From positions 55,564,753-55,628,752 of the forward strand of contig NC_090290.1 in NCBI RefSeq assembly GCF_037392515.1: DNA of 64,000 nucleotides, in the 5' to 3' direction. Position numbers and translations under genes: made by a program. Positions 10,789 through 25,800 of the stretch are shown here, piece by piece; the first letter of the stretch is position 1; each line of letters begins with the position of its first letter. Under the pieces are notes generated by a model. The model ran no database searches, had not been told where the DNA came from, and saw only the letters and a list, made by a program, of their open reading frames with translations. This stretch comes from Haliotis asinina. Its lineage: Eukaryota > Mollusca > Gastropoda > Lepetellida > Haliotidae.

Positions 10789-12756
10789 ATCATAGCGAGA
10801 AGCGTATAAAGTCTTAATGTTTCTGCCATGTTGAATGTACAAAATAGCATTTTACTTCATTCTGAAGATCAAGACCGACTATGTGACAAAATGTTATCCG
10901 CCTCGCCTCTCTAAAATCAGTGAGAAATATTCTGACAAGCTTAAAAATGCTATAAAAATGGTTAATTATGTTGAAGTTGAGTGTGCTAACGATTCAAAGT
11001 ATAAACTAGTTTAAATTAAGCAGTGAAAGAAATTAATATATACTGAACCTCAAAACAGCTAATCGAACGGGTTTCGAACTCCGCTCACGGCATGCGTCAT
11101 ATTATGACGTCATACGATTGTTGGCGATAGAGCTTCTCGGCGGAGAGGTTGGCGGTTGGAGTGGCAGCGGTTAATATTTTTTTCCATTTGTCACCCTCTA
11201 GGGAGGGGTGACACGGAAAGTTGTTAAAGCGTCATTGACCAATGAAATTAAGATATTTTACATTAAGGTAAGGTCATTGTTCGTATAACTAGTTTGATCC
11301 ATCCGGCACCATACACTGATTTTCATGCACATGCTTCGATCAAAGGCGATGCCGTGGGTAATGGTAGTGTATTGATGCTATGAAACACACTGCGCCTTTC
11401 AATATTTATTGAAACATGATATGCCGATGATCATTTATAGTAATTCATTGATTTGGAGTTTTCTTTCAGCACGTGATGGGGACGTATAACAACCTAATCA
11501 TAACTGGGCCACGTTTCACAAATAAATTTACAGAAGACCATCATACTACCCATACATCTATAGCCTTAGAACAATGATATCTCTACGACAGCATTGCGGA
11601 ACGGACCAGGTTCATGCCCAACACGGATCGGCAGGAGTGTCTTAGACATCAGTTCAATAAACCAATCAGAATCTTTGTCTCAGAAAACTCAGCTTCGCTA
11701 TTCACGGCACACTTCAGTTACGTAAACTATCATAAGTATAGGTAATGTGGAAGGACGCACAGGGTTCTTTTAGTTTATTGTGTCGTTGATTCATAATTCC
11801 AATGAAACATTGTTTCACTTTGATCTGTTTTACATGTTTGCACACCGCTCAAAGACACAATGGCACATAATCGAACGTATCGAACGCTAAAACCCTCTCA
11901 TAAATCAGGTTCTCACATATCATTGATTACTTGGGTAAACCGCATAAAATGGAAACGGAAGTAAATTAATGCCATCGATTGTCTCCTTGGTGTGTCACCA
12001 TGTTAACATCATTGTGTATGTCTGTTTGTCTATAATACACCATCATAAATCTTTCATAAAGACAAAGCAATGACCCATCAGGTTGATGTATAAGGGCTGA
12101 CGTCTTGTTCGTCTATTTGCTGTTTGCAACATTCAAGCTATATGAGGGCGACCTGTAAATAATCGAGCCTGGCTACACTCTCCAGTGATTGACATCCTGA
12201 GCTTGGAGGTACGTCATTGGGATATCAATGATATACGTTCACCAACTCAGCGAGCCTGACTTCACAATAATAACGTTTTTGAAACAAGGCCATATAGCTG
12301 CAACCAACAGACGACTTGTTTTCGTCCCATGCCGACCAATATTCCAAACGTTCCAGCCTTTGGTGTTGACAATTCACATTTTTAGAGGTACAATCGAGCA
12401 TGCCCTTTTAAATCATGGTTTCAATGAACATGATGCCACTCTTGCTCAGTGTTGTTTCGTCAAATGTTATGGCATACAAGGACTCAGTAAAGCTTGCGAG
12501 ACGTTTTAATGCCAGACATAAGCAATTTTTAAATTTGATACATCTGTGACAAAACACGATGCCCGATGCAATTCCATATTTTGACTTCCACTATACGTTT
12601 CCGAATTATTTCGAAAAACGACTAGACATACCATATGTTCATGAGGAGTGTTTCACTTGAGGCAGGAGACGCTCACCGTTTCGTGACCATCTGGTATCAT
12701 CACTATTTCATAGTGATTCATATCCTCATGCTCTACCATCTTATCGCGTGATGAAA

Positions 12757-12790
12757 ATCACTGGATTGTCTGGTTCAGACAGGACTTGTT
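12757..12790 (+). mobile_element. SINE family 1 fragment
   Basis: Only ATCACTGGATTGTCTGGT and a few bases around it remain. Confidence 0.4.
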
Positions 12791-13445
12791 TAGAATCAAC
12801 ATGATACAGCTGTAATACTGCTAAAACACATATGTACACATGATATTGTCAGAATGGTACAACTGACTCTACTTTTGGCAGAGACTTCTTCTGGAAAGGG
12901 TTTAGTCGCTTCTATTCGTTAAACTTCATTTCTTTCTGCTTTGTATACAAATATACTTGTTTGTGACGTTTTTGGTTTGGAAAGTCCTCACTATTCCATT
13001 CGATGTGCTTATGCCTTTCTTGCAGTCGGTTTTCAGGAAACATGGCAATTGTCCTTCCCAGTTACAGATATTTCTGCAAGTCTGCTGATTCACATGCCTT
13101 TCTAGAAGCCCTCTACAGATGCCGTGTTGGCGAAATGTGTGGGATTTTATTGATGATTCAATCACCCCATGCCTGTGTTATGGATAAAAAGTTGCCGTGA
13201 CGAAAGGTACTAGAAAACCCCTAAGAACCAGCAACATATAGCACAGACAGATCTAAAAATATTCAATATTATCGATTGAGCAAACGGTTCACTCCCATAA
13301 GACAGACATCCCAAAAGACAGTCTCAATGAGTACACAAATTTGCTGAGCCTAGCTGTCAACCCCTGTTTCATTAATGAGCTGACCCAGAGTGACTCCCAT
13401 CCTCAACTTGTTGGAGATGTGGAGAATGTTCTCAAGGACATGTTA

Positions 13446-13475
13446 TTATATATATATATATGTATATGCATGGCT
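13446..13475. repeat. (TA)n microsatellite
   Basis: Short alternating TA tract. Confidence 0.8.
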
Positions 13476-13624
13476 ACAACATTGTCCTATTTCGATATGG
13501 CCCGCCTAATTAGAGCAGTGTATGTCTCATCCCAGAAACGTGCATCTCAGGTACTTTTAGACGGCTACCTGTGTAAGAAGAACAGGATGAAAGGTGAAAT
13601 TGTATGTTGAAGATGTGAAGACCT

Positions 13625-13795
13625 TCGCGATCGACTCGTGTTTACACTACCACAGGGAGGCAACTCTAAAGCGTTACCTTAAAGGCGTGCTAAAACACTA
13701 TTACCGTGATAGGAAATGTGATCCACAATAACTATCACTCAAAACTCTCCACGTTGTGACCCAGTAATAACTATCACTTAATCACCCTCGTAACA
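13625..13795 (-). mobile_element. LTR-like fragment, inverted
   Basis: The minus strand starts TGTTACGAGGGTG and contains two AGTGATAGTTATT..GGGTCAC blocks and GCGTTACCTTAAAG, matching the 5' part of 15617-16237. Confidence 0.5.
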
Positions 13796-14464
13796 CCTGG
13801 AACATATTCTGGCCTCGTTCTGTCAAAAGAGTGTTTACTATAACATTGAATAGTAAAGGATAACCACTTTTGAAAATATCACTTCCCTATTATACCGGGA
13901 GCTACGAAACCGGGTGATGACCAGTCAGCTAGGCAAATTTGGCATTTGCATGAAACGTCACGTTAGAAATATGTCATGTGGCAATTTCAGAAATGTGCCA
14001 GACGCTTCCTATTTTTTTTTCAGGTGAATTGGATGAAATTGCAAACCAAACAGTCCCTAGGTCCTCTGTAAATCGTCATGTTCGTAAACCACATTAACAA
14101 TGATTCCAGTAAGCATGGACATATAAGACGAAACCAGGGAGATGCTGTAGATAACGCTAACAATGTTACAATCACTGTGTCAAGGCATGACACGATGTTC
14201 TTGATAACACAATGTACGCCAGACTTGGATTATTTAAGTCTCAGAAATTAAATTACACAGACCTCTGTTTAAGGCGTGGCACACAATTCAAAGAATATGA
14301 GGCAACTGCAAATGTGAAAGATCAGCTGTTCACCATCTGAAGGAATGTAACAATGTACTATTCACTTCTGGAATTGCAAATATACTTGGTGAAACTCTAG
14401 CCATGCATTCTCCACTGCTTAATTATGTTCTTTATTTTGGTTTTAGTTTTATTATTTTAACTAT

Positions 14465-15113
14465 TGTATTTTCTGTATATTTTGTTATTAATTCAGTAAT
14501 AATTATTGTTGGGTCACAATGTTTAGTGTTTTGAATAATAATTATAATGGGTCACATTTCGTGTAATCGATGATCCGCATTTTTAGGATTTTGGCAGCAG
14601 GCTTGTCCGGGAATTAACTGCCCTTGACTTCCTGTTTGTTTACTTACTGAAGACTGTTTCGAGGGCATTCTACAGTGTTGGCGATGGCAGTAAGTGCTCG
14701 TACTTTCGGAAAACGACTTAAGGTATGTATATAAAGGCTAGTTACCGTGTTGTGAGGGACACAGATTCACAGATTCATATTCATTCGCTGGAATTTGTCA
14801 TTCTGCCTCTACCAACGCTTCATCTACTGCTGTCAGACCGCTCGCCGAGTTACGATCTGCACGACTGTTTCTCTCTCATACTAAGACTTTGGTGAGTTTG
14901 CTATACTATATATTTTGTGACCCATTGCCTTAGGTTTTGCCGCATTTGTATTGTATTTGAAATCGTTATTGTTATATTGACTTGTGACTTTGAATACTTG
15001 CTCTCATTGACTTAATACAAGATTTGAATGTATTAAACTTGTCTTTGTTCTGTTTTGCCGGTTCACAGGGGATTTCTTACATTCCTTGTCACGGTAAATT
15101 CTTAACCGTAACA
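14465..15113 (+). mobile_element. Solo LTR-like element
   Basis: Starts TGTATTTTCTG and ends CCGTAACA, flanked by CTAT (14461-14464 and 15114-15117). Contains TATATAAAGG (about 14727) as a possible TATA box. Similar to 15617-16237 at both ends (GGGTCAC blocks at the 5' end; GGGATTTCTTA..CACGG at the 3' end). Confidence 0.5.
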
Positions 15114-15616
15114 CTATGAAATTCCATTGAAGCATTTTAATTTCACGCGCAAAAAAAACATTTCTTGAGGAAGCTCATGGTACTGCAGTGGCCATAACGC
15201 TAGTCTAGTCCTTTTTCCCAAACCTGGTGGGCTCACATCAATCAGTCACATTACAGACCCATATATCTAAGTAGCTGTGTCTGTAGAACCATAAGTGAAT
15301 CGTATATGACAGATTGCGATGTTTGAAAAAACACATGATTAAAAACTATGCTTTACGGAAAAGTAGAAGAATTATTGATCATAACAATCAAGATTAGTGA
15401 GTTCCCAAAGACTGTCTGTTATCTGTCATTTTATACTGTGTGGGTGTCGGTATGAGTCATTCAAAGTCCAAGTGATTCAGTAAATGGCTCACTATACACT
15501 AAACGTCAAAAGGTTCATTACCCTCCTACCTCTATGAATTACTTAAAAACTATCTAAGATATGTTAAAAGTTATTAGTTTACAAGAAAACTTAATAACGC
15601 AGTTATTAACACAGTG

Positions 15617-16237
15617 TGTTACGAGAGTGTATTTTCTGTAATTTGTATTGTTATTAAGTGATAGCTATTATTGGGTCACAAACTTTTGAGTGATAGTTAT
15701 TATGGGTCACTTTTCGTATCACGCCACAAGTGTTTTTTTGCAACACGCCTGTAAGGTAGCGCTTTAGAGTTGCCTGCCTTTGGTGGGTGTTTTGAAAGGT
15801 GGTAATAAGGGAAGCCGATCACGAAGGTTCCATTATCAGATAGAATGCTCAAGAATCTGTGACAGTATGCATAAGGCCGGTTGTTGTGTTCACCACACAC
15901 ATGGACGTACACTCAGAGTTATACTGGAGTTCATTTATCACTCGGCCTACCTGCATAAGTCTGCCTCTTCTACAGCGCTTCACCTACATTCAAGATTGCT
16001 GGCTGTGATCGCTCTCTGAAAACCAAGCCTTTGCTGTGTTGATATTATATTTGTTACCCATTTCTTTAGATTAGATTCAGTTGCATTGTACTGGAAACCT
16101 CCATTGTGAGTCTTTGTATCTTGCTCTTCTCTATTCAATACATAATATTGAATATTTTAGACTTGTCTGTGTTATAATTTGCTGGTTCATGTGGGATTTC
16201 TTATACCTTTTGCCACGGAAAATTATCAACCATAACA
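15617..16237 (+). mobile_element. Second solo LTR-like element
   Basis: Begins TGTTACG and ends CATAACA, an inverted-terminus pattern usual for LTRs. Shares its ends with 14465-15113 and its first 170 bp with 13625-13795. No target duplication seen. Confidence 0.5.
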
Positions 16238-18568
16238 AAAAGAAAGTCTTAAATGCATTCAAATTTAGGTGAAATGCATCGTTCTGAGAAAGATTAAATT
16301 GTCCTATTTTCGACCATGCCAAAATAAACCAAAAAAGAGGTAGTTTAGTGACGTCCAAAGTACAATGTTAAAAATACAAATCTGCTTTGAAACAAAGATA
16401 CACCATTTAAAATCGCCATATTTTTCAACCATTAAAACAAGAAACAACTGTTGTACAGTGTGTAAAATGGTGAAAAAAATCATTCCTATGATTTTGAGAC
16501 GTTTTCTGCTGATTTGTATCAGTGAAAAAAACGTGTTTTTTTGATATAGTGAAAAAGTGTTTAGGAACACATCTTTGTTAACATTTTTGTTTGCAAAGTA
16601 ACAATTTTCTATTTTGTGTTTACACATAGCCATGTCGCTCGCCAAAAGGAAAAGAGAGAATCATTCAAGCAGTATTTGAGAGGCAGCATCTATCACATAT
16701 AATGTGAAAAAGACCAATAAACCCTATTCAATGATTCAAAGAACTGCTGCAGGGAATTCCGCAGCGGAACTGCAAGATGCCAAGTTAGCACACAATTTTT
16801 TAAAATCGAAATATATTGCCGCTGCTGGATGGGAGATGCTATGGGTGTGCCTGTTGTACGTGTGTTTCATTAAACTATGAAAGCCTGTTTTTTTAAGTCT
16901 CGTTCGGCACTTAAGGTCCAGACAGAGTGTGTTGGATCAGGAATGAGGAAGGGCTCTGCAAACACATTCGGACAACACTTCCGGAAGTATCAAAGTCATG
17001 CTCGGAGTTGGCTTTATGTAAATACAAGGCTGCACACATCGCTGTACTTGAAGACCTCCATGCACTGTTCATCTTTGTGTTTGAGTCAAGCAATATGCTA
17101 GAAAGGGTCAGCATCGATGTGCTTTTCAAAAACATATAAACATAAAAACTGTTTGAAATGTATATCATTGTTAGTTTGAGTGAAATATGTCATTGAATTA
17201 TTCAAATGTTGCGCATGCGCAGAAGTATGGTAAGTTTTAATGCCCCGTTATCTTAAAAATGATCACTACGTATTAGTAAACATTTGAGGTAAGTTGGGTG
17301 CTTATTTCCGTCTTCTTCCTTTCCCTTCTTCCTCTTTTTCTTCCCTTCTGTTTGTAGTTATTTCTTTGTTTCTTTTATTTTATTTTTCTTTTTGTTTAAA
17401 AACCAATGCCACTAATTTTACAATTCATCTGTTAAATTCTGTCAAAAAAGAACACCTACTCTTCTCGTTCATATGCTGACAGCTTTCAGATTAATCTGCT
17501 TTGCTTATAAATTACGTACGACAAGCAAGACCTGTGTCCCTTCCGTGGCGGCCAGCTGTGGATCATGTGTGAATCCTCAAAGTGTAACACTTGCTTGATG
17601 TACTACTCTCCATTGTGAAAAAAATACCACACCAACGTAGTTTAAACATAGGTTGAATTCATCTATTACAACGTGTATTTGTTGCATCCGCAGCGCTATT
17701 TCCAGTGCCGTCCATGTCGAACTGTTGCGATTTGTCAATGTATCTCACTTTACTGTAAATCTCAGGGATTGAGCATTTCCTAATCAAGACTGTTTCCTTG
17801 ATTCTGACTATGGCTGAACACACATATGAAATATGTGTATAGATATTCAGACACAAAAATACCTCTAACTTTAATACAAATTACACTCGTCTTAAAAAAA
17901 CTGTTTATCTTTGGTGTCAACGGCAATTTATCGACTGAAATTTGAAACACTTAACGAAGGATATGGATGTTAATTATACATAGCTTTTGAAATGAATCTG
18001 GGGGTAAGGATGTTTCTAAATCCATGGTCATCGCGATACAACAAAGATACAAACCAGTGCTTTCACATGACATCACTTGTGCGTGATTTCACATGACTTG
18101 TGCGGTTAATGTGCCCCCAAACCAGCTTCATGTAATAACGGAACCAGTCGTAGTGAAATACCAGTACTGAAGGGAACATCACAAACCCAGTAATGAGACA
18201 TGATATCTTCATCAGGGTCTTCTATGGTATTGAGGTTTATGTCTATTCATTGATTCAAGGTTCAAGATCTTCGATTGAGAATACCTTCTGTCACCCAGCA
18301 TCTCCACTAACCAATATTTGTCGTCAATGACGACAACGGGGTCCTGTGGACTGACACTGTTGACGAGTGGTATCCCAGTTTTGTAGATCAATGCGGATCA
18401 TGTCTACATTGATCCCACAACAAAGAAATATTCAATAAAATCTTTCTGCGACTAAAGAAATAGTTGATGTGTTTTCATACTGTCTATCTAATATGAATTT
18501 GGCCGAGTTTAGTCCAGACATTTGAACGATCCACATCATTAGCATCGATACGCTCGTCCCTTATATAC

Positions 18569-18843
18569 AGCGGACCCGTGAAGGTCTACCCGGGGTAGAA
18601 TAGGCCTTCAGCAACCCATGCTTGCCATAAAAGGCGACTCAGCATGTCGTAAGAGGCGACTAACGGGATCGGGTGGTCAGGCTCGCTGACTTGGTTGACA
18701 CATGTCATCGGTTCCCCATTGCGCAGATCGATGCTAATGTTGTTGATCACTGGATTGTCTGGTCCAGACTCGATTATTTACAGACCGCCGCCATATAGCT
18801 GGAATATTGCTGAGTGCGGCGTAAAACTAAACTCACTCACTCA
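18569..18843 (+). mobile_element. SINE family 1, full copy with target duplication
   Basis: Flanked by CTTATATAC (18560-18568 and 18844-18852). Contains GTCGTAAGAGGCGACTAACG, CACTGGATTGTCTGGTCCAG and the tail hairpin GCCGCCATATAGC..GTGCGGC, ending (ACTC)n. Seven more copies are in this window. Confidence 0.9.
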
Positions 18844-19485
18844 CTTATATACGCGAAACTGGTCTGGGACGATCCGTGCTATTCAGGGTTACACTTATAT
18901 ACTGTTATACTACATGCAGGAAATGACCATACGCTTGTTGTTCTTGTATAACTCTAAGTAATATTATGTCACAGCTATAGCCGTACTACCCCACTGTCCT
19001 CTATTTAATGGCCACAGAAAAAATGTGATGCCCTTGAACTATGTGTTACATAACATTATCAGAAAACACTTTAGTCTAGTTTTTTCTATACAAAGTAACT
19101 GATGATTCTCGGATGTGAACTGAATATATACATGAAGACGCCATAGAATACTTCACAGTGCAAGACAGAGTAAACGAAATATTTAACGAAGTGGTATATA
19201 ATCAGCGGATATTCGATATTGGTAAATCAATTTTTTGTAATGCTTAACTGCAATAACCACTTACAACCGTTCCAATAATACAATCTGCTATTGATTACCC
19301 GTTATGAAATATGCACATTTGTTTTCATTCACTCAGTGTTACAAAATACATTTGTATTGACTATTTACCCTTTATACTTGACCACAATTAGATGAAGCGC
19401 AATACATTTTTAGCAATAAATCCATGACGCTGCACCGCCATGTAGTAGACTTGTTAGGAGTCACTTCACAAACACTTTGACAGTA

Positions 19486-19843
19486 ATGCTTTCAAAGATG
19501 GAGTGTGTGTTGATGTCAGTGATCCAGAGAAGGACAACTGGCCTTCTTCATTGCCTTGTCCTGTTTTTGACCATTCTGCTTCACGTAACAATGGCTTCGA
19601 GAAGAACCTTTACCTTCCTTCATTCTGACCATCTAAATGGCCATCTATGTTCCTACGGTGTCAGACAGCAAACTGAGGTTGTTAGTCAGCTTGACTGCGC
19701 CAGAAAGTGTGTCTCAGATTATCTGTGTGTCTCGTTTATCTACAATGACGTCAATAGCTCATGTCACATGTACAACAAAAGCCTAACCATCGGCGACGAT
19801 TGTGTTGAGCATGCAAACCAAGACCATATGTACTACAACTTGG
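19486..19843 (+). CDS. Gene C exon 1: signal peptide and PAN/apple-like domain
   Basis: The donor GTGAGT directly follows TTGG, phase 1, at the same domain position as in gene A. The cysteines in CARKCVSDYLC and SSCHMYN fit a PAN/apple fold. It is the intact homologue of the broken exon at 42525-42905. Confidence 0.75.
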
Positions 19844-22800
19844 GTGAGTTCAAATTTGTCATTCACAGAAAACGTTAACTGATATGATGTTTCATAATGT
19901 TTTACTTTTCTCCATAATCCAAACGGAAAACCAAAATAATCACCAAACGGAAAACCAAAATAATCACCAAACGGAAAAAATGTCACAGAGGATGAAATCT
20001 TTCGTTTGAGTGGCATTCTTGAAGTCGGCGGTATGGTGATGACAAAACTTTATGGATGATCCACTGTTTTATCTTAAGAATGACGAAGTTTCGATATGGG
20101 TTCTTAGATAGATTTCTGATAAAGAATCTATACTCAAAATTCGCCATTGTTAAGATATAGACGTTGATCATCCATAAATCATCAAAACGTTGTGTCATAT
20201 CAAAGGATGAAATCGTTTCCATGATTTCTCGATCACATGAAGACTGTCACAGAGTGCCACATACTCGTCCATTTCATAGCAACTCGAAAGCGTCACTGCA
20301 TCAGTTACCCGTAAAGATCTGGGTGAGAACTGATCTTCATCAACCCATGCTTGGTGTAAGAGGCGACTAACGGGATCGTGTTGGTTGACACATGTCATCG
20401 TATCCCAGTTGAATATGAATATGTTCATGCTGTTGATCACTGGATTGGCAATGAGTCACAGACTGTCGCCATATAGCTGAAACATTGTTGAGAGAATTGG
20501 TTGGGATGTTTTCGAAAATACACTTACACGAACACCGAACTGCGATTTCCGCCATATTGGATAGTGTTTGCAAAATCACGTTTCGACAAGGCCGATATTG
20601 AGACGCCTATTATATCACGTATACTTCATAGTCTGCTGCGACAAGTGCATCATTGAATTCTCCACACATCATAGAATCAAATTACAAATGGTCTTTGTCA
20701 CCAACACCAACTGTCTACATAAAACGAACGAGAACGAACGCGGTGCTCGAAAGACTGTGCGTTTCAAATGTAAACAAAGAAAAAATCCGATTTTACACTA
20801 CGTGGCATTTTCGGAAAGTTTCCAGCATCCCGCCGTGTAATCATTTCTTACAATGGTTAAGCACGCCTAGAATATTAAGTTGAAGAGTGTCACAGCAAGA
20901 AATAGCAAGTTAAAAAAATATACAATGCAATCATTTAATGATTCATAAGCAACAGTTACTGTCAAAGTTTCCGTGCAGCGTGACGCCATGACTAACGCAA
21001 AATCAAGCAGAACGACAACGGTACTTATCGGCATTTCTGGCTTCTTCCGTCATTTACATTGTAAACGATAAAAACATATAATACACAGATACTCTGAATA
21101 TTGCACTTTCAGTATTGTGATGTATATTTTGCGTATTTTGACCAGGTGCGAGTTTGTCAAAAACGTTTTGAAACATATTTTGATAGCAACTAGGATATCT
21201 AACTCAATATTTATACGAAAACTGCTTAAGAATATATCACAGGTCATGTCTTAATTTGGACAAATGTTACGTACACAATCTAATAGTTCTCTCTTTTTAC
21301 CTTTCATTACATACTTATGAAGAGAAATAACATAATCATAAATGTTTATATCCTAAATGAATATTCATTTACGCTACATTGATGCCAGGCAGGTGCACGT
21401 GTTGCTCGCAATAAGATACGTAGTGAAACCGTCTAATTGTTGATATATTCAGGACACTATTGCGTTTTGTCTAAAGTGTGTTGAATTCTGGCATAGAAGC
21501 CGAGACCTTTGACATATTCAATGGAAATTAGGTGAGATATATACTTATCAGCAAAGCAGTGTCGTCTTTTTCCAGCGTCACAATATGCACAAAACATGCC
21601 ATGACGTCAACTAAAATGTTGCATCATTTTCAGTTATGTTATTATATAATGTCATTACATAAGAAGATGTGTCTGTTACTCCGTTAATAGTGATGCAAGA
21701 TTAATCAAAATACATCTACACAAACAGGAGAATTTGGGAATCTAAGAACTAAATTATGTATTGCCATCCAAATCGATTTCTCATGTAGTACATTGGTATC
21801 TTTCCTTATAAACTGTGAAACTACCAAAAAGTCTCCGCTCACTTTGGGGAACTTTGTATTGGAATAGGTTTGTTCACTGTGTACAAAACATTACGAAAAT
21901 ATACTGTCCGTATTCACAGCAAATTCTCTCCATGTGATCTTAGTTACACTGACCTGATGTGAAGCATAGCGGGGTCATGCCCCCTTATCTTTATGCGTGC
22001 ACCATCTCACTGTGGACGTCATAGAAGAGAATCCATTTTTGACATTTATTGCGGGCCATTTTTAATATTAAGCGTATAACGTTGTGCATTAACACATAGC
22101 TCCATTTCATATACACTTATGTCGTTCTGACATTAGGCTGTGTTTTCTTCGCTCACACTTTTCGTAAAGATGATAAATTTAAAAAATCGTAGCAGAGTGC
22201 GTTTATTGGTATACGACGAAAACGGAGAAATGTAATGATTTTTAACGCACACAAAAGTTTTGGACAACATTTAGCAGTATCTATTTCTCAAATCCCTGAG
22301 GTTGTCACAGTTATATTTATACCAACGTATAGGAAACTAAATATTCTACATTTCTGTGTAATTTTTAGCCGTGCACAGATCCAGGACCACGCTAGCGCAA
22401 TTCTCGCACAACGTTCACTTTTCAAACCTTATGACAATGTGCGCCTGAAAATACAATCGGCATCCACGGGTTAAGGTTACGGCTAAGGTTGGAGCCCAAG
22501 TTAAGGTTGCCCTAAGGTTGTTTTGTGCAACAGGCGTATCTTTTTCTTAAGGTGATCGTAACTCTAACCTTAGTGCTTAAGGTTGATCTTAGCTAAGGTC
22601 AACTGAGCACTGGTATATTTTCTTTTGCCCTCAGTTCACAATCATAAATAATCCGTAATGATTCGTTTGAGTAGCTATGTGAGACAGTCAGTATCAACTT
22701 TGATCAATTGTGTGAATTGATAATGTTAATTTTTAACCATTTTTTTTACAAAGTTTCATCACAACATTGCAAACATGAAGTCAAATTATAGGAACTGACT

Positions 22801-25800
22801 TGGTGTGACTACTCAATTTTCTTTACAAGTCAACCGATGAAAGCACTAAACCGGTGCAAATGATGTACTCTAACTTAAGTGCGCCCAATTAGGTTGCTAA
22901 TAAGACAGATGCGCCTGGCACGTTTATTGGTTGTCATATTAATTAAACAGTGTAATTGTGTGTTAATTTTGATGGAGTACCTTAGTGATTAATTCATTGC
23001 CTTGTCACGCGGAAAAAACGGGTTCAGTTGCCAACATGCCAGACAATGTGTGAATCAGGTGTGACACACCTTGATATTGACGGAATAGTGGTGACGGCGA
23101 TAAAACACATTTCTTGCATGAATTAAGTGAGTATTCCTGGAGTTTACTGGGAATACAGTGTGAAATGTTAAACATCCTTTTCGGAAAAAAATCTATGTTC
23201 CGTCTGGGGGTTACAATCCACACAAGAAATACACTTATCAGTGGACACAAGCTGTGTTCCCCTTAATGATCTGGGTTTTTTAATGGGCATCGGTGGGATT
23301 TTTCTACTCTCCTTCACAAAGTCAAGGCACGGTCGCTCTTTACCAAAGCATAACCTCAGCCTTGGTTGTATTGATGATCTGATATGTAAAAGGTTATAGA
23401 AGAAGTCATTTCCCTTATACCTGAACTAGAAACAAGGTAAATGAGATCGTAGACTACAGCTTTGCATCAACATTCAGAGCAACAAAACACCCCACCCAAG
23501 ACTGTGTAACAAGATGTATGACGTCACGATTTTAGTATGCAGCTTTGCCATCCTGCCGGGCATTATTCCTGCAGCCCAAGCACTGAGTGTTTACAGGTCA
23601 TCATATTTTGAAGTGCAGGATAAGTTATTTCTCACCATCTACAGGTCATTAATTAATGTCAATCAAGTAATATCTTTCTGTGAAATGGAATTTCTCAGAG
23701 ATGTATTTGAATGAATACAACAGAAGAAGGTAACTCTACAGAGTTGTATGTTGTATCATTTGTACTTTGGGTCATGCAACCTTTCTGCAAACAAACATCT
23801 TGAATCTTGAATCTACCAGAGTTTAGACATAAATATTTACAGGTATTTAAATGTTTTGTTGCTTTAATTCAATGGATGTTTATAGTGACAACCATTATTT
23901 CTAGATTTTGAAATCTTGATCCCTTGAGATGACAAAATCCATGAAAAATGTATCTGACCGTGGTGTGTTCTCATGTTCTGACAGTAATTACCTATTGACG
24001 TCAATACGAGATTGTTGGGAAATAATTTATTCAGATCAGAACTGATAGGTGTGACATATAGTTGTTCTCTGTCATGAAGATCATCAGTATTTTATTGGAT
24101 GTGACATTGTCTGTAGTCGTAAACACTGTATATTTCATAGGGAAACGCTTAATTAGAATGGTGGACATTCTGAGATGATGTGAGAACCGACATCAGTCGA
24201 TCGTTGCTAGTACGTATCTTTTTTAATTTTTTCTTTCTTTTCTTTCAGCTGCTACTACCACACCAACGACCGCCACGATTCCAACTACCACCCCTTTGCC
24301 AACTACAACATGCCCTGCCTCTCCAAACAATGGTTTGCTTATCCTAAGATATATATCCTTATATGGCAGTGTATACTCTTTTTTGTGTTACCCTCTAACT
24401 TCTTGCCATTTTCTAAATGTTCTGACACACATTCCAGAAGCCGTGTTCAGCTACCTCAAACATGATCACCGAGGTATTGTGACATGCATCCATGAACACT
24501 AAACCGTTGTCACGAAACACAAGAACAAAACAGAGTTCTGTGTATAGTAAAAACAAGGAACAGTATATTCAGCATTGGTGAAGGTATTGCTCCAGTGGTA
24601 GTATCCCATTTTACAGCGTCTCGGGAACTGATCCGTTAAGGTGTGATATTTCGCTGTCCAAACTTGGACTAACAGAATGGAGTAATCACTGTGTAACCCC
24701 TGATCCCTGGTGAGACAACGCACGAGGGTTACCGTCTAATATCCATATCGACATGGTGAAACGAAATTGGTAGATTTAGTCGAGTTGGCCACTAGACAAC
24801 CTAAGGACATATCAAACGGACAAATGGAATCATTAAAATGCATTATAAACTGGCAGTGACGTCACTCTATTGTGCTTAGTGGACACTTTTTCTCGTAATA
24901 TGCCTTAAATTTGATACAGTCTCGCTTTCTCTGGCAATTAGTTGAATAGCGTCCCTCTGCCCCGGTACAATTATCTTAACAACGTCCTTCTGCCCCGGGA
25001 CAATTATCTTAATAGCGTCCCTCTGCCCCGGGACAATTATCTTAATAACGCCCCTCTGCCCCGGTACAATTATCTTAACAACGTCCTTCTGCCCCGGGAC
25101 AATTATCTTAATAGCGTCCCTCTGCCCCGGTACAATTATCTTAACAACGTCCTTCTGCCCCGGGACAATTATCTTAATAACGCCCCTCTGCCCCGGTACA
25201 ATTATCTTAACAACGTCCTTCTGCCCCGGGATATTACTTCAGTACTGTCCCTCCGCCCATAGATTTTCTGAGGAACAGCCCTTGACTTTCAATTACTGCT
25301 CCTTTTGAAAATTGATAAGGCTTTCTCTTCCCATGACTGAATTGCGATCGCAAAATATAACATTACTGACAATTTTCAACAGGCAATGCCGACATCCGGT
25401 TTCGAACCCGCAACCCTTCGATTTCCTAGGTTGTTAGTTACTAGTTTGCTAGTTTTATCCACTAAGCAAAGAATGAAGTAACGTTTCCTTTTGCACGATG
25501 TTCTCGTGTGACGTCGTACGACAGATTTCGCTCACGTTGAATTATCAGTAACTGTTTCCTTTTCTGCGTTTTTGACGCACGACGTGGCACGACGTGGTAA
25601 GACGGCTTTTTCTATCGCTACATGTAGCGATGTAGTCATGTGACGGAGCCCGTCGTACGGGTTTCAATGGGCAACTGTGCTAACAATAATGCGGGAAATT
25701 CCAATTTTCAGTTTTGACCATGTGCTTCGAACTCTGTAATGGCGAATGCAGAAAAATTCATTGAACGAAAATATGCCTGAAATTTCATGTTATCAAGGCT

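Larger units (their letters stand above)
9740..19485. other. Head-to-head intergenic region between genes A and C
   Basis: Apart from the 130-bp repeat, the LTR-like elements and one SINE, I see no gene in 9740-10284, 10789-13624 or 16238-18559. The short open frames there (12228-12509, 13341-13610, 16304-16645) show no recognisable domain. Confidence 0.5.

Noticed and set aside
12228-12509. 93-codon open frame between genes A and C
   Set aside because: No domain, no splice context and no similarity to the neighbouring genes.
24942-25262. 106-codon frame of NYLN..LPR repeats
   Set aside because: 30-bp minisatellite; openness follows from a unit that is a multiple of three.
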